Origin: Pseudomonas inefficax
Lineage (GTDB): Bacteria; Pseudomonadota; Gammaproteobacteria; Pseudomonadales; Pseudomonadaceae
Length of the DNA: 64,000 nucleotides
Assembly (NCBI RefSeq): GCF_900277125.1
Contig: NZ_OPYN01000137.1
Coordinates: 1 to 64,000 of the forward strand
Direction: 5' to 3'
Positions 56,853 to 64,000 of the stretch are shown one piece after another; the stretch's first letter is position 1; each line of letters starts with the position of its first letter. Under the pieces are notes generated by a model that was not told where the DNA came from, searched no databases, and saw nothing but the letters and a program-made list of their open reading frames with translations. Made by a program: the position numbers and the translations under genes.

Positions 56853-57716
56853 ATGACCGCCCCCGCCCTTGACCTCGACCTGCTACGCACGTTCGTCGCC
56901 ATCGCAGACCACACAAGCTTCGCCGAGGCCGGCCGCTCCCTGTCTCGCACGCAGGCTTCGGTAACCCAGCACATGCAACGCCTGGAGCAGCAGGTGGGCG
57001 TGGCGCTACTGCGCAAGCAGGGCCGGCACAAATCCCTCACCGATGCCGGCCGTCAGCTGCTGCGCCACGCCCGGCAGATGCTCGCGCTCAATGACGAGGC
57101 CCTGGCTGGGCTGCGTCACGACAGCCTGAGCGGCGTGCTGCGCATCGGCTCACCCCATGACATTGCCGACACCATCCTGCCGCCGCTGCTCAGCCATATC
57201 GCCCGCTCCGCGCCCAACCTGCGCCTGGAGATCGACGTTGGCCGCAGCCCGTTCCTGATGGATGACCTGCAGCGCGGCAAAATCGACATGGTCATCTCTA
57301 CCCGCACCGCCCCCGGCCTGGAAGGCTTCGCACTGCGCGCCTCGCCGGTATGGTGGATATGCGCGGCCCACTATCAGCACCTGCCAGGGGAGCCCCTGCC
57401 ACTGGTGCTGGTGGACGAACCCAGCTTGTACCGCAAACTGGCGCTGGAGGCGCTGGAGCAGGCCGGCATCGCCTGGCGCCAGACGTACCTGGCGTCGAAC
57501 CTGATAGGCGTGAAGGCAGCGGTGCGCGCCGGCCTGGGCATTACTGCGCGCAGCCAGGAAATGGTCGGCCCCGATATGCGTGTGCTCGGGCAGAGCGATG
57601 GTCTTCCGGCACTGCCTGATGTGACCTACCACCTGTGGGTGCGGGCCAACAGTGCCAACCCGCTGGTCCGCCAGGCTTACGCAATGGTGCGGGCCAGCGT
57701 CGGGGTCGGGGTCTGA
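56853..57716 (+). CDS. LysR-family regulator of the sulfur amino-acid operon (probable)
   Basis: A 287-aa LysR protein with helix-turn-helix FAEAGRSLSRTQASVTQHMQ near residues 23-42 and the effector domain GVLRIGSPHDIADTILPPLL. Divergent from the cystine-type ABC operon, which it probably controls. Confidence 0.92.
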   Translation: MTAPALDLDLLRTFVAIADHTSFAEAGRSLSRTQASVTQHMQRLEQQVGVALLRKQGRHKSLTDAGRQLLRHARQMLALNDEALAGLRHDSLSGVLRIGSPHDIADTILPPLLSHIARSAPNLRLEIDVGRSPFLMDDLQRGKIDMVISTRTAPGLEGFALRASPVWWICAAHYQHLPGEPLPLVLVDEPSLYRKLALEALEQAGIAWRQTYLASNLIGVKAAVRAGLGITARSQEMVGPDMRVLGQSDGLPALPDVTYHLWVRANSANPLVRQAYAMVRASVGVGV

Positions 57717-57898
57717 AGCGCATTGTTCGGTCAGTATCTGGCCGTAGGCCTTGCGGGCACATGCAGGGAAGTGTCAGGCCGGCAAACGGTGAATCTATAT
57801 TCCGATAACGAATTACCAAATCAGCAATCAGTATTATGAGTTATATGAAAGCTACGTAGAATTGCGCTTGGCCTCTCTGTTTCAGATAAGGATCCCTC

Positions 57899-58063
57899 AT
57901 GAGCCAAGCCGCTACCGTCATCGACTTCACCCTGTACCGCAAACGCAAGCTGGCCCAGCAACAGGGTCGCCTGCTCTGGGCGATGTATGCGCAGCAGGCC
58001 GGCTTTGCCATGCAGGCCGCGAGCGTCTGCATCATCACCTCGACAGCGCCGCGCCAGGCGTGA
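57899..58063 (+). CDS. Small 54-aa protein upstream of XRE-cupin gene
   Basis: A 54-codon ORF with ATAAGGA upstream: an N-terminal basic helix (FTLYRKRKLAQQQGRLLWAM) and an Ala/Gln-rich rest. It sits in a different frame from the following regulator and ends six bases before that ATG, so the two are likely coupled. No family recognised. Confidence 0.55.
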   Translation: MSQAATVIDFTLYRKRKLAQQQGRLLWAMYAQQAGFAMQAASVCIITSTAPRQA

Positions 58064-58068
58064 GCAGC

Positions 58069-58710
58069 ATGGACGCCCCCAACCGCTTTCTGGTGACATC
58101 GGACGAAGCTGCGCTGCCGCTGCCCGGAGCTGTTGCAGAGGACGACGATGGTATCGGCCAGCGTGTCGCCAACAATCTCCAGCGTCTGCGTGCCAAGCGC
58201 CAGTTGTCGCTCGACGCCTTGGCTCGGGCCAGCGGGGTCAGCCGGGCGATGCTTGCGCAGGTCGAATCCGGGCGCAGCGTGCCGTCGATCCGCGTGTTAT
58301 GCAAGATTGCCCGGGCCCTGAAGGTGTCTGTGGCGGCATTTCTGGAGCAGCGCGACTGCGCCGGGGTGACGCTGATGTCGGCGCGCGAGAGCAAGCGCCT
58401 GGTCAGTGCCACGGGGGCCTTCGTCAGCCGCGCGTTGTACCCGGTAGACGCGCCACAGCAGGTGGAATTCTACGAATTGCGCATCAGCCCGCTGGGTGAG
58501 GAACACTCAGCCGGGCATGGCCCGGGAGTGCGGGAGAACCTGGTGGTGGCCCAGGGTGCGCTGGAGATCAGCATAAACGAAGAGCGCTTCCTGCTCTCGA
58601 CCGGCGATTCCATCCTCTTCTACGCCGACCAGCCGCACCGCTATCGCAATCCGGTGGACAGCGAGGCGGTGGCGTACCTGGTAGTGACCCATCCCGAAAG
58701 ACAGGACTGA
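58069..58710 (+). CDS. XRE-cupin transcriptional regulator
   Basis: A 213-aa regulator: helix-turn-helix LDALARASGVSRAMLAQVES near residues 45-65, then a cupin domain (GPGVRENLVVAQGALEISIN, GDSILFYADQPHRYRNPV). A GTG three codons upstream overlaps the stop of the preceding small ORF and is an alternative start. Likely senses a small metabolite; target unknown, possibly the neighbouring sulfur genes. Confidence 0.9.
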   Translation: MDAPNRFLVTSDEAALPLPGAVAEDDDGIGQRVANNLQRLRAKRQLSLDALARASGVSRAMLAQVESGRSVPSIRVLCKIARALKVSVAAFLEQRDCAGVTLMSARESKRLVSATGAFVSRALYPVDAPQQVEFYELRISPLGEEHSAGHGPGVRENLVVAQGALEISINEERFLLSTGDSILFYADQPHRYRNPVDSEAVAYLVVTHPERQD

Positions 58711-58827
58711 AGCAGAAACCGTGCAGCCCCTGTGCAAAAGGCCTACCTGCGCTCACGAGGCGGAACTACCGCCTTGATTGCGAAGAGACCGGCACCTGCA
58801 GCGCTTCCCTAACCCATTGACTTCGGG

Positions 58828-59310
58828 TCAGCAGGTGCAGCACATCATCGGCATGCCGTTGCAGCTCATCATCATCGGCATGCTGCAATCGTTCATCATC
58901 TTCATCATCAGCATGCAGCAGCTGTTCATCATCTGCATGCTCATACCTGCCATCGGCATCAGCTTACAGGTCATGCCGTCGGCCATGACAGTGCATTCCA
59001 TCATGCATTGCATCATCGGCATCATCATGCCATTCATCGGCATCATGGGCATGGTCATCTGGTTCATGCACATCATCATCAGGTTGCCGCACTGCATTGT
59101 CATCGGCATGCCGCAGTTCATCATCATCTGCATCATTTCCGCGCTGTTGCGGAACATTGCCATGTCCATGCCGGCAGCAGGTTTCATGGTGCAGAGCATA
59201 CCGTCGGCGACCATCTCGCAGCTCATGGTGGCCATCATCATCGGCATGCCAGCCATCGGCATCATCGGCATGGCGGTGTTCATCATCGGCATCTGCATTG
59301 CGTTCATCAT
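58828..59310 (-). CDS. Methionine- and cysteine-rich duplicated protein
   Basis: A 160-aa protein in which by my count about 65 residues are Met and 15 are Cys, so about half carry sulfur. Two tandem copies of a ~70-residue unit are visible: residues ~14-81 (MPMMPMAGM..VADGMLC..PAAGMDM..NCGMPM..MMMC) and ~87-157 (MPMMPMNGM..MADGMTC..PMAGMSM..DCSMPM..MPMMC). AAGGA lies before the ATG. There is no signal peptide of ordinary type and hardly any charged residues. It may bind soft metals (Cu(I), Ag(I)), act as an oxidant sink, or store sulfur; no family is recognised. The repeated codons make the DNA look like a CATCATCGG satellite on the other strand, but the conserved non-Met positions argue for a real gene. 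Confidence 0.75.
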   Translation of the reverse strand: MMNAMQMPMMNTAMPMMPMAGMPMMMATMSCEMVADGMLCTMKPAAGMDMAMFRNSAEMMQMMMNCGMPMTMQCGNLMMMCMNQMTMPMMPMNGMMMPMMQCMMECTVMADGMTCKLMPMAGMSMQMMNSCCMLMMKMMNDCSMPMMMSCNGMPMMCCTC

Positions 59311-59638
59311 GGTGAAGTCCTTGTTCAAGAGTGACGAGAGAAGATGCAATCAGGTTCGCTGATCGGCCTGAGAGCCGCAATATGGCGGCAAAGCAGCTAC
59401 CGGCGCGGTGATCGAAAACTTCTCATCGTTCCTGCCAGGAAAATGAACGCGATAACGTCGAATGGGCAAATATAGCGAAGTATTTGTAGCGCCTGACGGC
59501 GAAACCGACAATATGGATATTCCCGGCGGTTCCAAGCTCATAACTTGCATGCATATTCGATCTAAGCCATGACGAAAAAAACCACCGCCAACTACCCTTT
59601 TACACACCGTGCTCAGGACGCCCCGTTCAACCGTCGGC
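59311..59638. other. 328-base gap upstream of the Met/Cys-rich gene
   Basis: Moderately AT-rich. It must hold the promoter of the leftward Met/Cys-rich gene and the 3' end region of the sulfonate-binding gene. I could not define a promoter or terminator with confidence. Confidence 0.4.
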
Positions 59639-60595
59639 TCAATGCGCCAATGGCTCGAACAGGTTCACATCCTTTGCATCCACTGCCTTGGGCAACAGCC
59701 CTTCGCGATAGAACGCATCGGCAATGCGCTGCTGCTCAGCCAGGTTCTGCGGCTTCACCGGCTGCACGTCGTAACTGCGACGGGCGTTCGCCTGCTGCAC
59801 CGTAACGCTATCCAGATTGCCCCAAAGAGGGCCGAGAATACGCGCCGCTGCTTCCGGGTTGGCCTTGGTCCAGGCCCCGGCCTCACGCAAGGCCAGATAG
59901 AGCTGCTGCAACACGTCCGGATGTGCCTGGGCATAGTCGCTGCCCGCCAGGTAGTAACGCTGGTAGCTGGCAAGTTCGCTGCCATCGGCAAGGATGCGCG
60001 CGCGTTGCTGGCGCTGGGCACTGGCCACGTACGGGTCCCAGGTAACCCAGGCATCGACCTTGTGGTTTTCGAAGGCGGCACGGCCATCGGCGGGAATCAG
60101 GTAGGCCGGGGTGATGTCCTTGAAGGTCAACCCCGCCTTGGCCAGGGCCTGGATCAGCAGATAGTGGCTGCCGGCGGCCTTGGTCACCGCCACACGCTTG
60201 CCCTTGAGGTCGGCCAGGCTCTTGAGTGGCGAGTCCGCCGGCACCAGGATCGCCTGGGCCGTGGGTGACGGCGCTTCCCGGGCGAAGTAGGTCAGCTTCG
60301 CACCTGCAGCCTGGGTGAACACCGGCACCGTGTCGGCGACATCCGCCGACACGTCGACATTCCCCAGGTTCAGCGCCTCCAGCAGCGGCAGGCCGCTGGG
60401 GAATTCATGCCAGCTGATACGAATACCCTGGGCCTGCAGGCGCTGTTCCAGGCTACCCCGTGCCTTGAGCAGGGTCAGCAGGGTCGAGGACTTCTGGTAG
60501 CCAATACGCAGGGTCTGCTCGGCACTGGCAAGGCTCGGCAGCAAGGCGCTGGCCAGCACCGCCAGGCCTAGCTGGCGCAAGGGTTTCCAAGACAT
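59639..60595 (-). CDS. Sulfonate/taurine-type ABC substrate-binding protein (SsuA-like)
   Basis: A 318-aa periplasmic protein with signal peptide (LAVLASALLPSLASA) and SsuA-family pattern: TLRIGYQKSSTLLTLLKARG, ISWHEFPSGLPLLEALNLGN, LADLKGKRVAVTKAAGSHYL and VDAWVTWDPYVASAQRQ. No permease or ATPase gene is next to it within the window. It follows its paralogue by 15 bases and is co-transcribed with it. Confidence 0.92.
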   Translation of the reverse strand: MSWKPLRQLGLAVLASALLPSLASAEQTLRIGYQKSSTLLTLLKARGSLEQRLQAQGIRISWHEFPSGLPLLEALNLGNVDVSADVADTVPVFTQAAGAKLTYFAREAPSPTAQAILVPADSPLKSLADLKGKRVAVTKAAGSHYLLIQALAKAGLTFKDITPAYLIPADGRAAFENHKVDAWVTWDPYVASAQRQQRARILADGSELASYQRYYLAGSDYAQAHPDVLQQLYLALREAGAWTKANPEAAARILGPLWGNLDSVTVQQANARRSYDVQPVKPQNLAEQQRIADAFYREGLLPKAVDAKDVNLFEPLAH

Positions 60596-60610
60596 GAAAT
60601 GATCTCCGGG

Positions 60611-61576
60611 TCAGGGTTGCGCAGCCAGTCTGGCGGCGTCAGGAAGGGTGAAACCGGTGGCGAAGGTGGGAGCAACGTCGAGGCGTTGGTTCATCAGGCC
60701 ATGAGCGTGGTAGAAATCGGCAGTGTCCTGTTGCTCGGCCACGGTCTGCGGGCCTATCACCTGCCAGCGCAGTTGGCGACGCTCGAACTGCAGGCGGGCG
60801 GCATCCTCGGGGAAGCCGATGATCGCTGCGAGGGTCTTCGAGTAGCTGTCGAGGTGCTGGTTGGCCCACACCTGCGCCCCGGCCAGACGATTGAGGTAGT
60901 CCTGCAGCGCTGCACGCCGAGCCGGTTCAGCCAGTGCCTGGTCGGTGGCGGCGAGGAAGCTGTTGCCGCTGGACAGACCGCGGCCGTTGACCAGTACCCG
61001 GCCCTGCCCGCTCAGCTCGGCCAGCGCGGTGTAGGGCTCCCAGGTCGACCAGGCGTCCACCGAACCATTGGCGAGGGCGATCTTGGCATCTACCGGCCCA
61101 AGGAAGCGGAACTCCACGTCCTTCTCGCTCAAACCGGCCTGGTCCAGCGCCTTGAGTGCCAGATGATGGCCGATTGAACCCCGGCCGGTGGCAATGCGCT
61201 TGCCCTTGAGTTCGGCCGCATTGTGCAGCGGCGCATCCGGGCGCACCAGCAACGCTGTGCCGTAGGGGTCGGACTTGTCGACGGCGATGGCCTTGACTGG
61301 CGCCCCCGACGCCAGCACGAACAGCAGCGGCGCATCACCGATGATGCCGGCATCGATCGCACCGGCATTGAGCGCCTCAGCCAACGGCGCTGCGGCGGGG
61401 AATTCGGCCCAGTGGATGTCGTAGGGCAAGTCGCGCAAGGCGTCGGCAGCCTCAAGCTGGGCGCGCATGTTGCCCTTCTGGTCGCCGATGCGCAGGGTCA
61501 GGCGCTCGGCGGCGCTGGCCTGGCCCACGAGCAACAGTGCAGCGGCAAGGGTCAACAATTTCGTTCGAATGGACAT
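60611..61576 (-). CDS. Sulfonate/taurine-type ABC substrate-binding protein (SsuA-like), paralogue
   Basis: A 321-aa periplasmic protein: signal peptide LTLAAALLLVGQASAAE, then LRIGDQKGNMRAQLEAA, IHWAEFPAAAPLAEALNAGA, LKGKRIATGRGSIGHH and VDAWSTWEPYTALAELSGQG. GAGGAG precedes the chosen ATG. First gene of a two-gene leftward unit, divergent from a LysR gene. Confidence 0.92.
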   Translation of the reverse strand: MSIRTKLLTLAAALLLVGQASAAERLTLRIGDQKGNMRAQLEAADALRDLPYDIHWAEFPAAAPLAEALNAGAIDAGIIGDAPLLFVLASGAPVKAIAVDKSDPYGTALLVRPDAPLHNAAELKGKRIATGRGSIGHHLALKALDQAGLSEKDVEFRFLGPVDAKIALANGSVDAWSTWEPYTALAELSGQGRVLVNGRGLSSGNSFLAATDQALAEPARRAALQDYLNRLAGAQVWANQHLDSYSKTLAAIIGFPEDAARLQFERRQLRWQVIGPQTVAEQQDTADFYHAHGLMNQRLDVAPTFATGFTLPDAARLAAQP

Positions 61577-61661
61577 GGCGCTCCTCGGTGTCTTGGCGGA
61601 CGGCGTCATGCGGCCCGGTCAGGCGACTCTAGCGAGAACCATCAAATAAATTAAATTGATT

Positions 61662-61676
61662 TTAGGAATAACCTAA
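61662..61676. promoter_or_regulatory. Inverted repeat TTAGG-N5-CCTAA
   Basis: TTAGGAATAACCTAA in the AT-rich gap between the divergent binding-protein and LysR genes; candidate LysR-type operator. Confidence 0.4.
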
Positions 61677-61766
61677 TATGCATTTTCATCGTCACAAATC
61701 ATACAGATGGCATTAACCGCCATTACGATTATGCTAATGCCTTATTTTCCCGTTCGAGCGCCGATT

Positions 61767-62657
61767 ATGAAAATCGATGATATGGACGCCTTCGTCGCGG
61801 TCATTCGTTGCCAGTCCACCAACCTTGCCGCCGAGGCCCTGCAATTGACGCAACCGGCCATTACCCGCCGGGTGCAGAATTTCGAGGAAGACCTCGGCGC
61901 CACCCTTCTCGACCGCAACACCAAACCGCTCAAGCCCACCCCCATGGGACTGCGGGTGTACGAACAATGCAAGGCGATCCTGCGCGAGATCGACTCGCTG
62001 CGCGAACTGGTGGCCAATGATGGCGCACCGTCGGGCACCCTGCGCCTGGGCGTGCCGCAGACGCTGGGGGACGTGGTGCTGCTCGAAGCGCTGGCGCGGA
62101 TCCGCGAAGCCTACCCACAGCTGCGTACCCAGGTCAGCAGTGGTTGGGGCAGCAGCCTGATCGCGCGCATGGAGAACGGCGAGCTGGACGCGGCTGCCGC
62201 GTTGTTCCCGCCAGGCAAGATCTTCCCTGAGGGCATCGCCAGCCAGTCCATTGCACGCATGCCGTTGAAGGTGGTGGCGGCCAAAGGCAGCGCTGGCAAA
62301 CGCAGTTACAAACTCAAGGATTGCTACACCCGTGGCTGGGTGCTCAACCCCGACGGATGTGGTTTCCGCGCGGGGCTGCAGCGAGCACTGGGGGAACAGG
62401 GGCTGAGCCTGTCGATCAATCTGGAGACCTTCGGCACCGAATTGCAACTGGGGCTGGTCGCCAATGGCCAGGGCCTGGGACTGGTCCCGGAACCGTTGTT
62501 GCAAGCCAGCCGCCATCGCGATGCGCTGGATGTGCTCAACGTCAGCGATTTCAAGCCACAGGTGGACCTGTGGCTGTTCCATCCGCGCTATCTGGGCAAC
62601 CTGCAGGAGCCGGTGGAGCTGTTTGGCGAAGTAGCCGGACATCGCATGCTGGGCTGA
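61767..62657 (+). CDS. LysR-family regulator, Cbl/CysB-like position
   Basis: A 296-aa LysR protein: helix-turn-helix STNLAAEALQLTQPAITRRV, effector domain GTLRLGVPQTLGDVVLLEAL. The start at MKIDDMDAF fits the usual LysR N-terminus; an upstream ATG (61707) adds 20 hydrophobic residues and neither has a clear ribosome site. Divergent from the sulfonate-binding genes and just upstream of an SfnC-like gene, it is the obvious candidate to regulate both. Confidence 0.9.
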   Translation: MKIDDMDAFVAVIRCQSTNLAAEALQLTQPAITRRVQNFEEDLGATLLDRNTKPLKPTPMGLRVYEQCKAILREIDSLRELVANDGAPSGTLRLGVPQTLGDVVLLEALARIREAYPQLRTQVSSGWGSSLIARMENGELDAAAALFPPGKIFPEGIASQSIARMPLKVVAAKGSAGKRSYKLKDCYTRGWVLNPDGCGFRAGLQRALGEQGLSLSINLETFGTELQLGLVANGQGLGLVPEPLLQASRHRDALDVLNVSDFKPQVDLWLFHPRYLGNLQEPVELFGEVAGHRMLG

Positions 62658-62823
62658 AATCCTCGCAGCCGTGTCGCTTCGCATTTAAATGCAATTTTTG
62701 CATACATAGATAACGACTAAATTCTTAAAACAAATAATTAGCATAGAACAAAAAAGACTTTTACAGCCTTCATCCATACGAATACGGTCTTAGGCAACAC
62801 ACGTCATTCAGGGATGAAACCCC

Positions 62824-63957
62824 ATGAGTCACCCCTCTGAGAGCGCCCTCGCCGAGCTGACGCAGGCCCTCGCAGCCAATGCCGAGCGCTATGACCGCAG
62901 CGCCCAGTTCCCGCAGGACAACTTCGATCTGCTGCAACGTCACGGCCTGCTTGCCCTCACCGTACCCCGTGCCCTCGGCGGCGGTGGCGCCGAGCTTGCC
63001 AGCGCCCGGCGGGTGATCGGCGCGGTCGCCAAAGGCGACCCGGCCACCGCGCTGATCCTGGTGATGCAGTACCTGCAGCATTTTCGCCTGCAGGACGAAG
63101 CGCGCTGGCCCGAACACCTGCGCCAGCGCGTGGCCCGCGATGCCGTGCAGCACGGTGCACTGATCAACGCCCTGCGCGTCGAACCCGAACTCGGCACTCC
63201 GGCCCGCGGCGGCCTGCCTGCTACCGTGGCCCGGCGCACCGGCGAGGGCTGGCGTCTGAGCGGGCGCAAGATCTACTCCACCGGCAGCCACGGCCTGACC
63301 TGGTACCTGGTCTGGGGAAGAAGCGACGACGTCGACCCTCTGGTAGGCGGCTTCCTGGTGCACCGCGACACCCCCGGCATTAGCATCGTCGACGATTGGG
63401 ACCACCTGGGCATGCGCGCCACCTGCAGCCATGAAGTGCGTTTCGATGATGTGCTGATCCCCCTCGATCACGCCGTCAGCGTCAGCCCGGCGAGCGCGCC
63501 GAAGGCCGAACTCGACGGCGACAGCCTGCTGTGGATGGCCGTGCTGCTGCCTGCGGTGTACGACGGTGTGGCCCGTGCCGCCCGTGACTGGCTGGCGGGC
63601 TTCCTCCAGCAGCGCAGCCCTTCCAACCTGGGGGCGCCGTTGGCCAGCCTGCCGCGCTTCCAGGAAGTACTGGGCCGCATCGATACCCTGCTGTTCGCCA
63701 ACCAGAGCCTGCTCGACTCCGCCGCCGGCGGGCAGATCGCCGCGCCCCATGCCGGGCAGCTCAAGCATCTGGTCAGCGCCAACGCCATCCAGGCCGTAGA
63801 ACTGGCCATCGAGGCTGCCGGCAACCCCGGGCTGTCCCGGCGCAACCCGCTGGAGCGGCATTACCGCGACGTGCTCTGCAGCCGCATCCACACTCCGCAG
63901 GACGATGTGGTGTTCGGCCAGGTCGGCCGTGCAGCGCTGTCAGGGGTACAAGCATGA
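62824..63957 (+). CDS. Acyl-CoA dehydrogenase-fold flavoprotein, SfnC/DszC-like
   Basis: A 377-aa protein of the acyl-CoA dehydrogenase superfamily: N-terminal helical domain (FDLLQRHGLLALTVPRALGG), middle strand domain (WRLSGRKIYSTGSHGLTWYL, WDHLGMRATCSHEVRFDDV) and C-terminal helices (HTPQDDVVFGQVGRAAL). Members in sulfur-starvation operons are FMN-dependent monooxygenases acting on organosulfur compounds rather than dehydrogenases; that role is inferred from neighbours. It ends in an ATGA overlap with the next gene. Confidence 0.88.
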   Translation: MSHPSESALAELTQALAANAERYDRSAQFPQDNFDLLQRHGLLALTVPRALGGGGAELASARRVIGAVAKGDPATALILVMQYLQHFRLQDEARWPEHLRQRVARDAVQHGALINALRVEPELGTPARGGLPATVARRTGEGWRLSGRKIYSTGSHGLTWYLVWGRSDDVDPLVGGFLVHRDTPGISIVDDWDHLGMRATCSHEVRFDDVLIPLDHAVSVSPASAPKAELDGDSLLWMAVLLPAVYDGVARAARDWLAGFLQQRSPSNLGAPLASLPRFQEVLGRIDTLLFANQSLLDSAAGGQIAAPHAGQLKHLVSANAIQAVELAIEAAGNPGLSRRNPLERHYRDVLCSRIHTPQDDVVFGQVGRAALSGVQA

Positions 63958-64000
63958 GCCATTCGATCATTGCCAGCCAGCTCGACGCCCAGGCCAACCA
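63954..64000 (+). CDS. 5' end of a gene coupled to the SfnC-like gene
   Basis: ATG at 63954 overlaps the preceding stop (ATGA) and the frame is open to the window end (MSHSIIASQLDAQANQ). Too short to identify. Confidence 0.55.
   Translation, partial: MSHSIIASQLDAQAN

Noticed and set aside
58840..59300. CATCATCGGCAT-rich stretch that looks like a satellite or CRISPR-like array
   Set aside because: The units are not regular direct repeats with spacers; the pattern follows from Met, His-complement codons of the Met/Cys-rich gene, whose duplicated protein units are conserved.

Overview
The window looks like a chromosomal segment of a bacterium of the Pseudomonas putida group. The signs are high GC with dense overlapping operons, many P. 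putida-type REP palindromes (cores resembling GGGAGCGGCCTTGTGTCGCGA and GCGGGT..ACCCGC), a lexA2-imuA-imuB-dnaE2 cassette preceded by a GTAC-N4-GTGC box, and an HbcR/BdhA 3-hydroxybutyrate locus. I saw no tRNA, rRNA, CRISPR array, integrase, transposase or origin.

Layout. 1-3477: 3' part of an RHS/YD-repeat protein with an atypical low-GC, proline-rich tip. 3.7-5.8 kb: secreted endonuclease I, a small low-complexity secreted protein and a PEBP/YbhB protein. 5.8-7.4 kb: a DAHP synthase gene behind what reads as a textbook attenuator (leader peptide ending YYFGYWFSH, alternative hairpins, terminator), followed by a second aromatic-rich leader ORF. 7.4-11.7 kb: a parvulin and a YejABE-like peptide ABC importer with no ATPase gene beside it. 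11.9-18.4 kb: sigma-54 regulator (HbcR-like), GntP-type permease, BdhA, ecotin and acetoacetyl-CoA synthetase, that is 3-hydroxybutyrate/acetoacetate use. 18.6-24.1 kb: assorted housekeeping genes (second parvulin, two LysE/RhtB exporters, AraC regulator, metallophosphatase, DUF3016, nitrilase-family amidase, Ogt). 24.4-29.0 kb: a leftward polysaccharide-export operon (Wza-like, outer-membrane barrel, Wzz-like, tyrosine autokinase) with no glycosyltransferases; it is headed by an unlisted 58-aa ORF with a PEP-CTERM-like tail. 29.2-34.8 kb: XRE-cupin regulator, AtoE/AtoA/AtoD acetoacetate module, LysR and aldo/keto reductase. 35.0-40.8 kb: the SOS mutasome operon.

40.85-49.6 kb is an accessory catabolic block: a FadL-like porin, an acyl-CoA ligase, an FAH-fold hydrolase, an extradiol dioxygenase, two TetR regulators and an MhpA-like flavin hydroxylase. 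The set would fit hydroxylation, ring opening and C-C hydrolysis of a hydrophobic phenol or alkylresorcinol, with CoA activation of the released acid; the substrate is inference. Two near-identical palindromes lie in front of the first TetR gene.

49.9-64.0 kb is sulfur metabolism: an amino-acid ABC importer, a thiol dioxygenase and a large fusion of four rhodanese-like domains with a cystathionine beta-lyase-type PLP domain form one leftward operon. After it come LysR and XRE-cupin regulators, two sulfonate-type binding proteins, another LysR and an SfnC-like acyl-CoA dehydrogenase relative. Between them sits a 160-aa protein of which about half the residues are Met or Cys, built from an internal duplication. 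The best candidates for undescribed biology are this sulfur-residue-rich protein, the alkyl-aromatic cassette, the EPS-linked 58-aa ORF and the tandem aromatic leaders.
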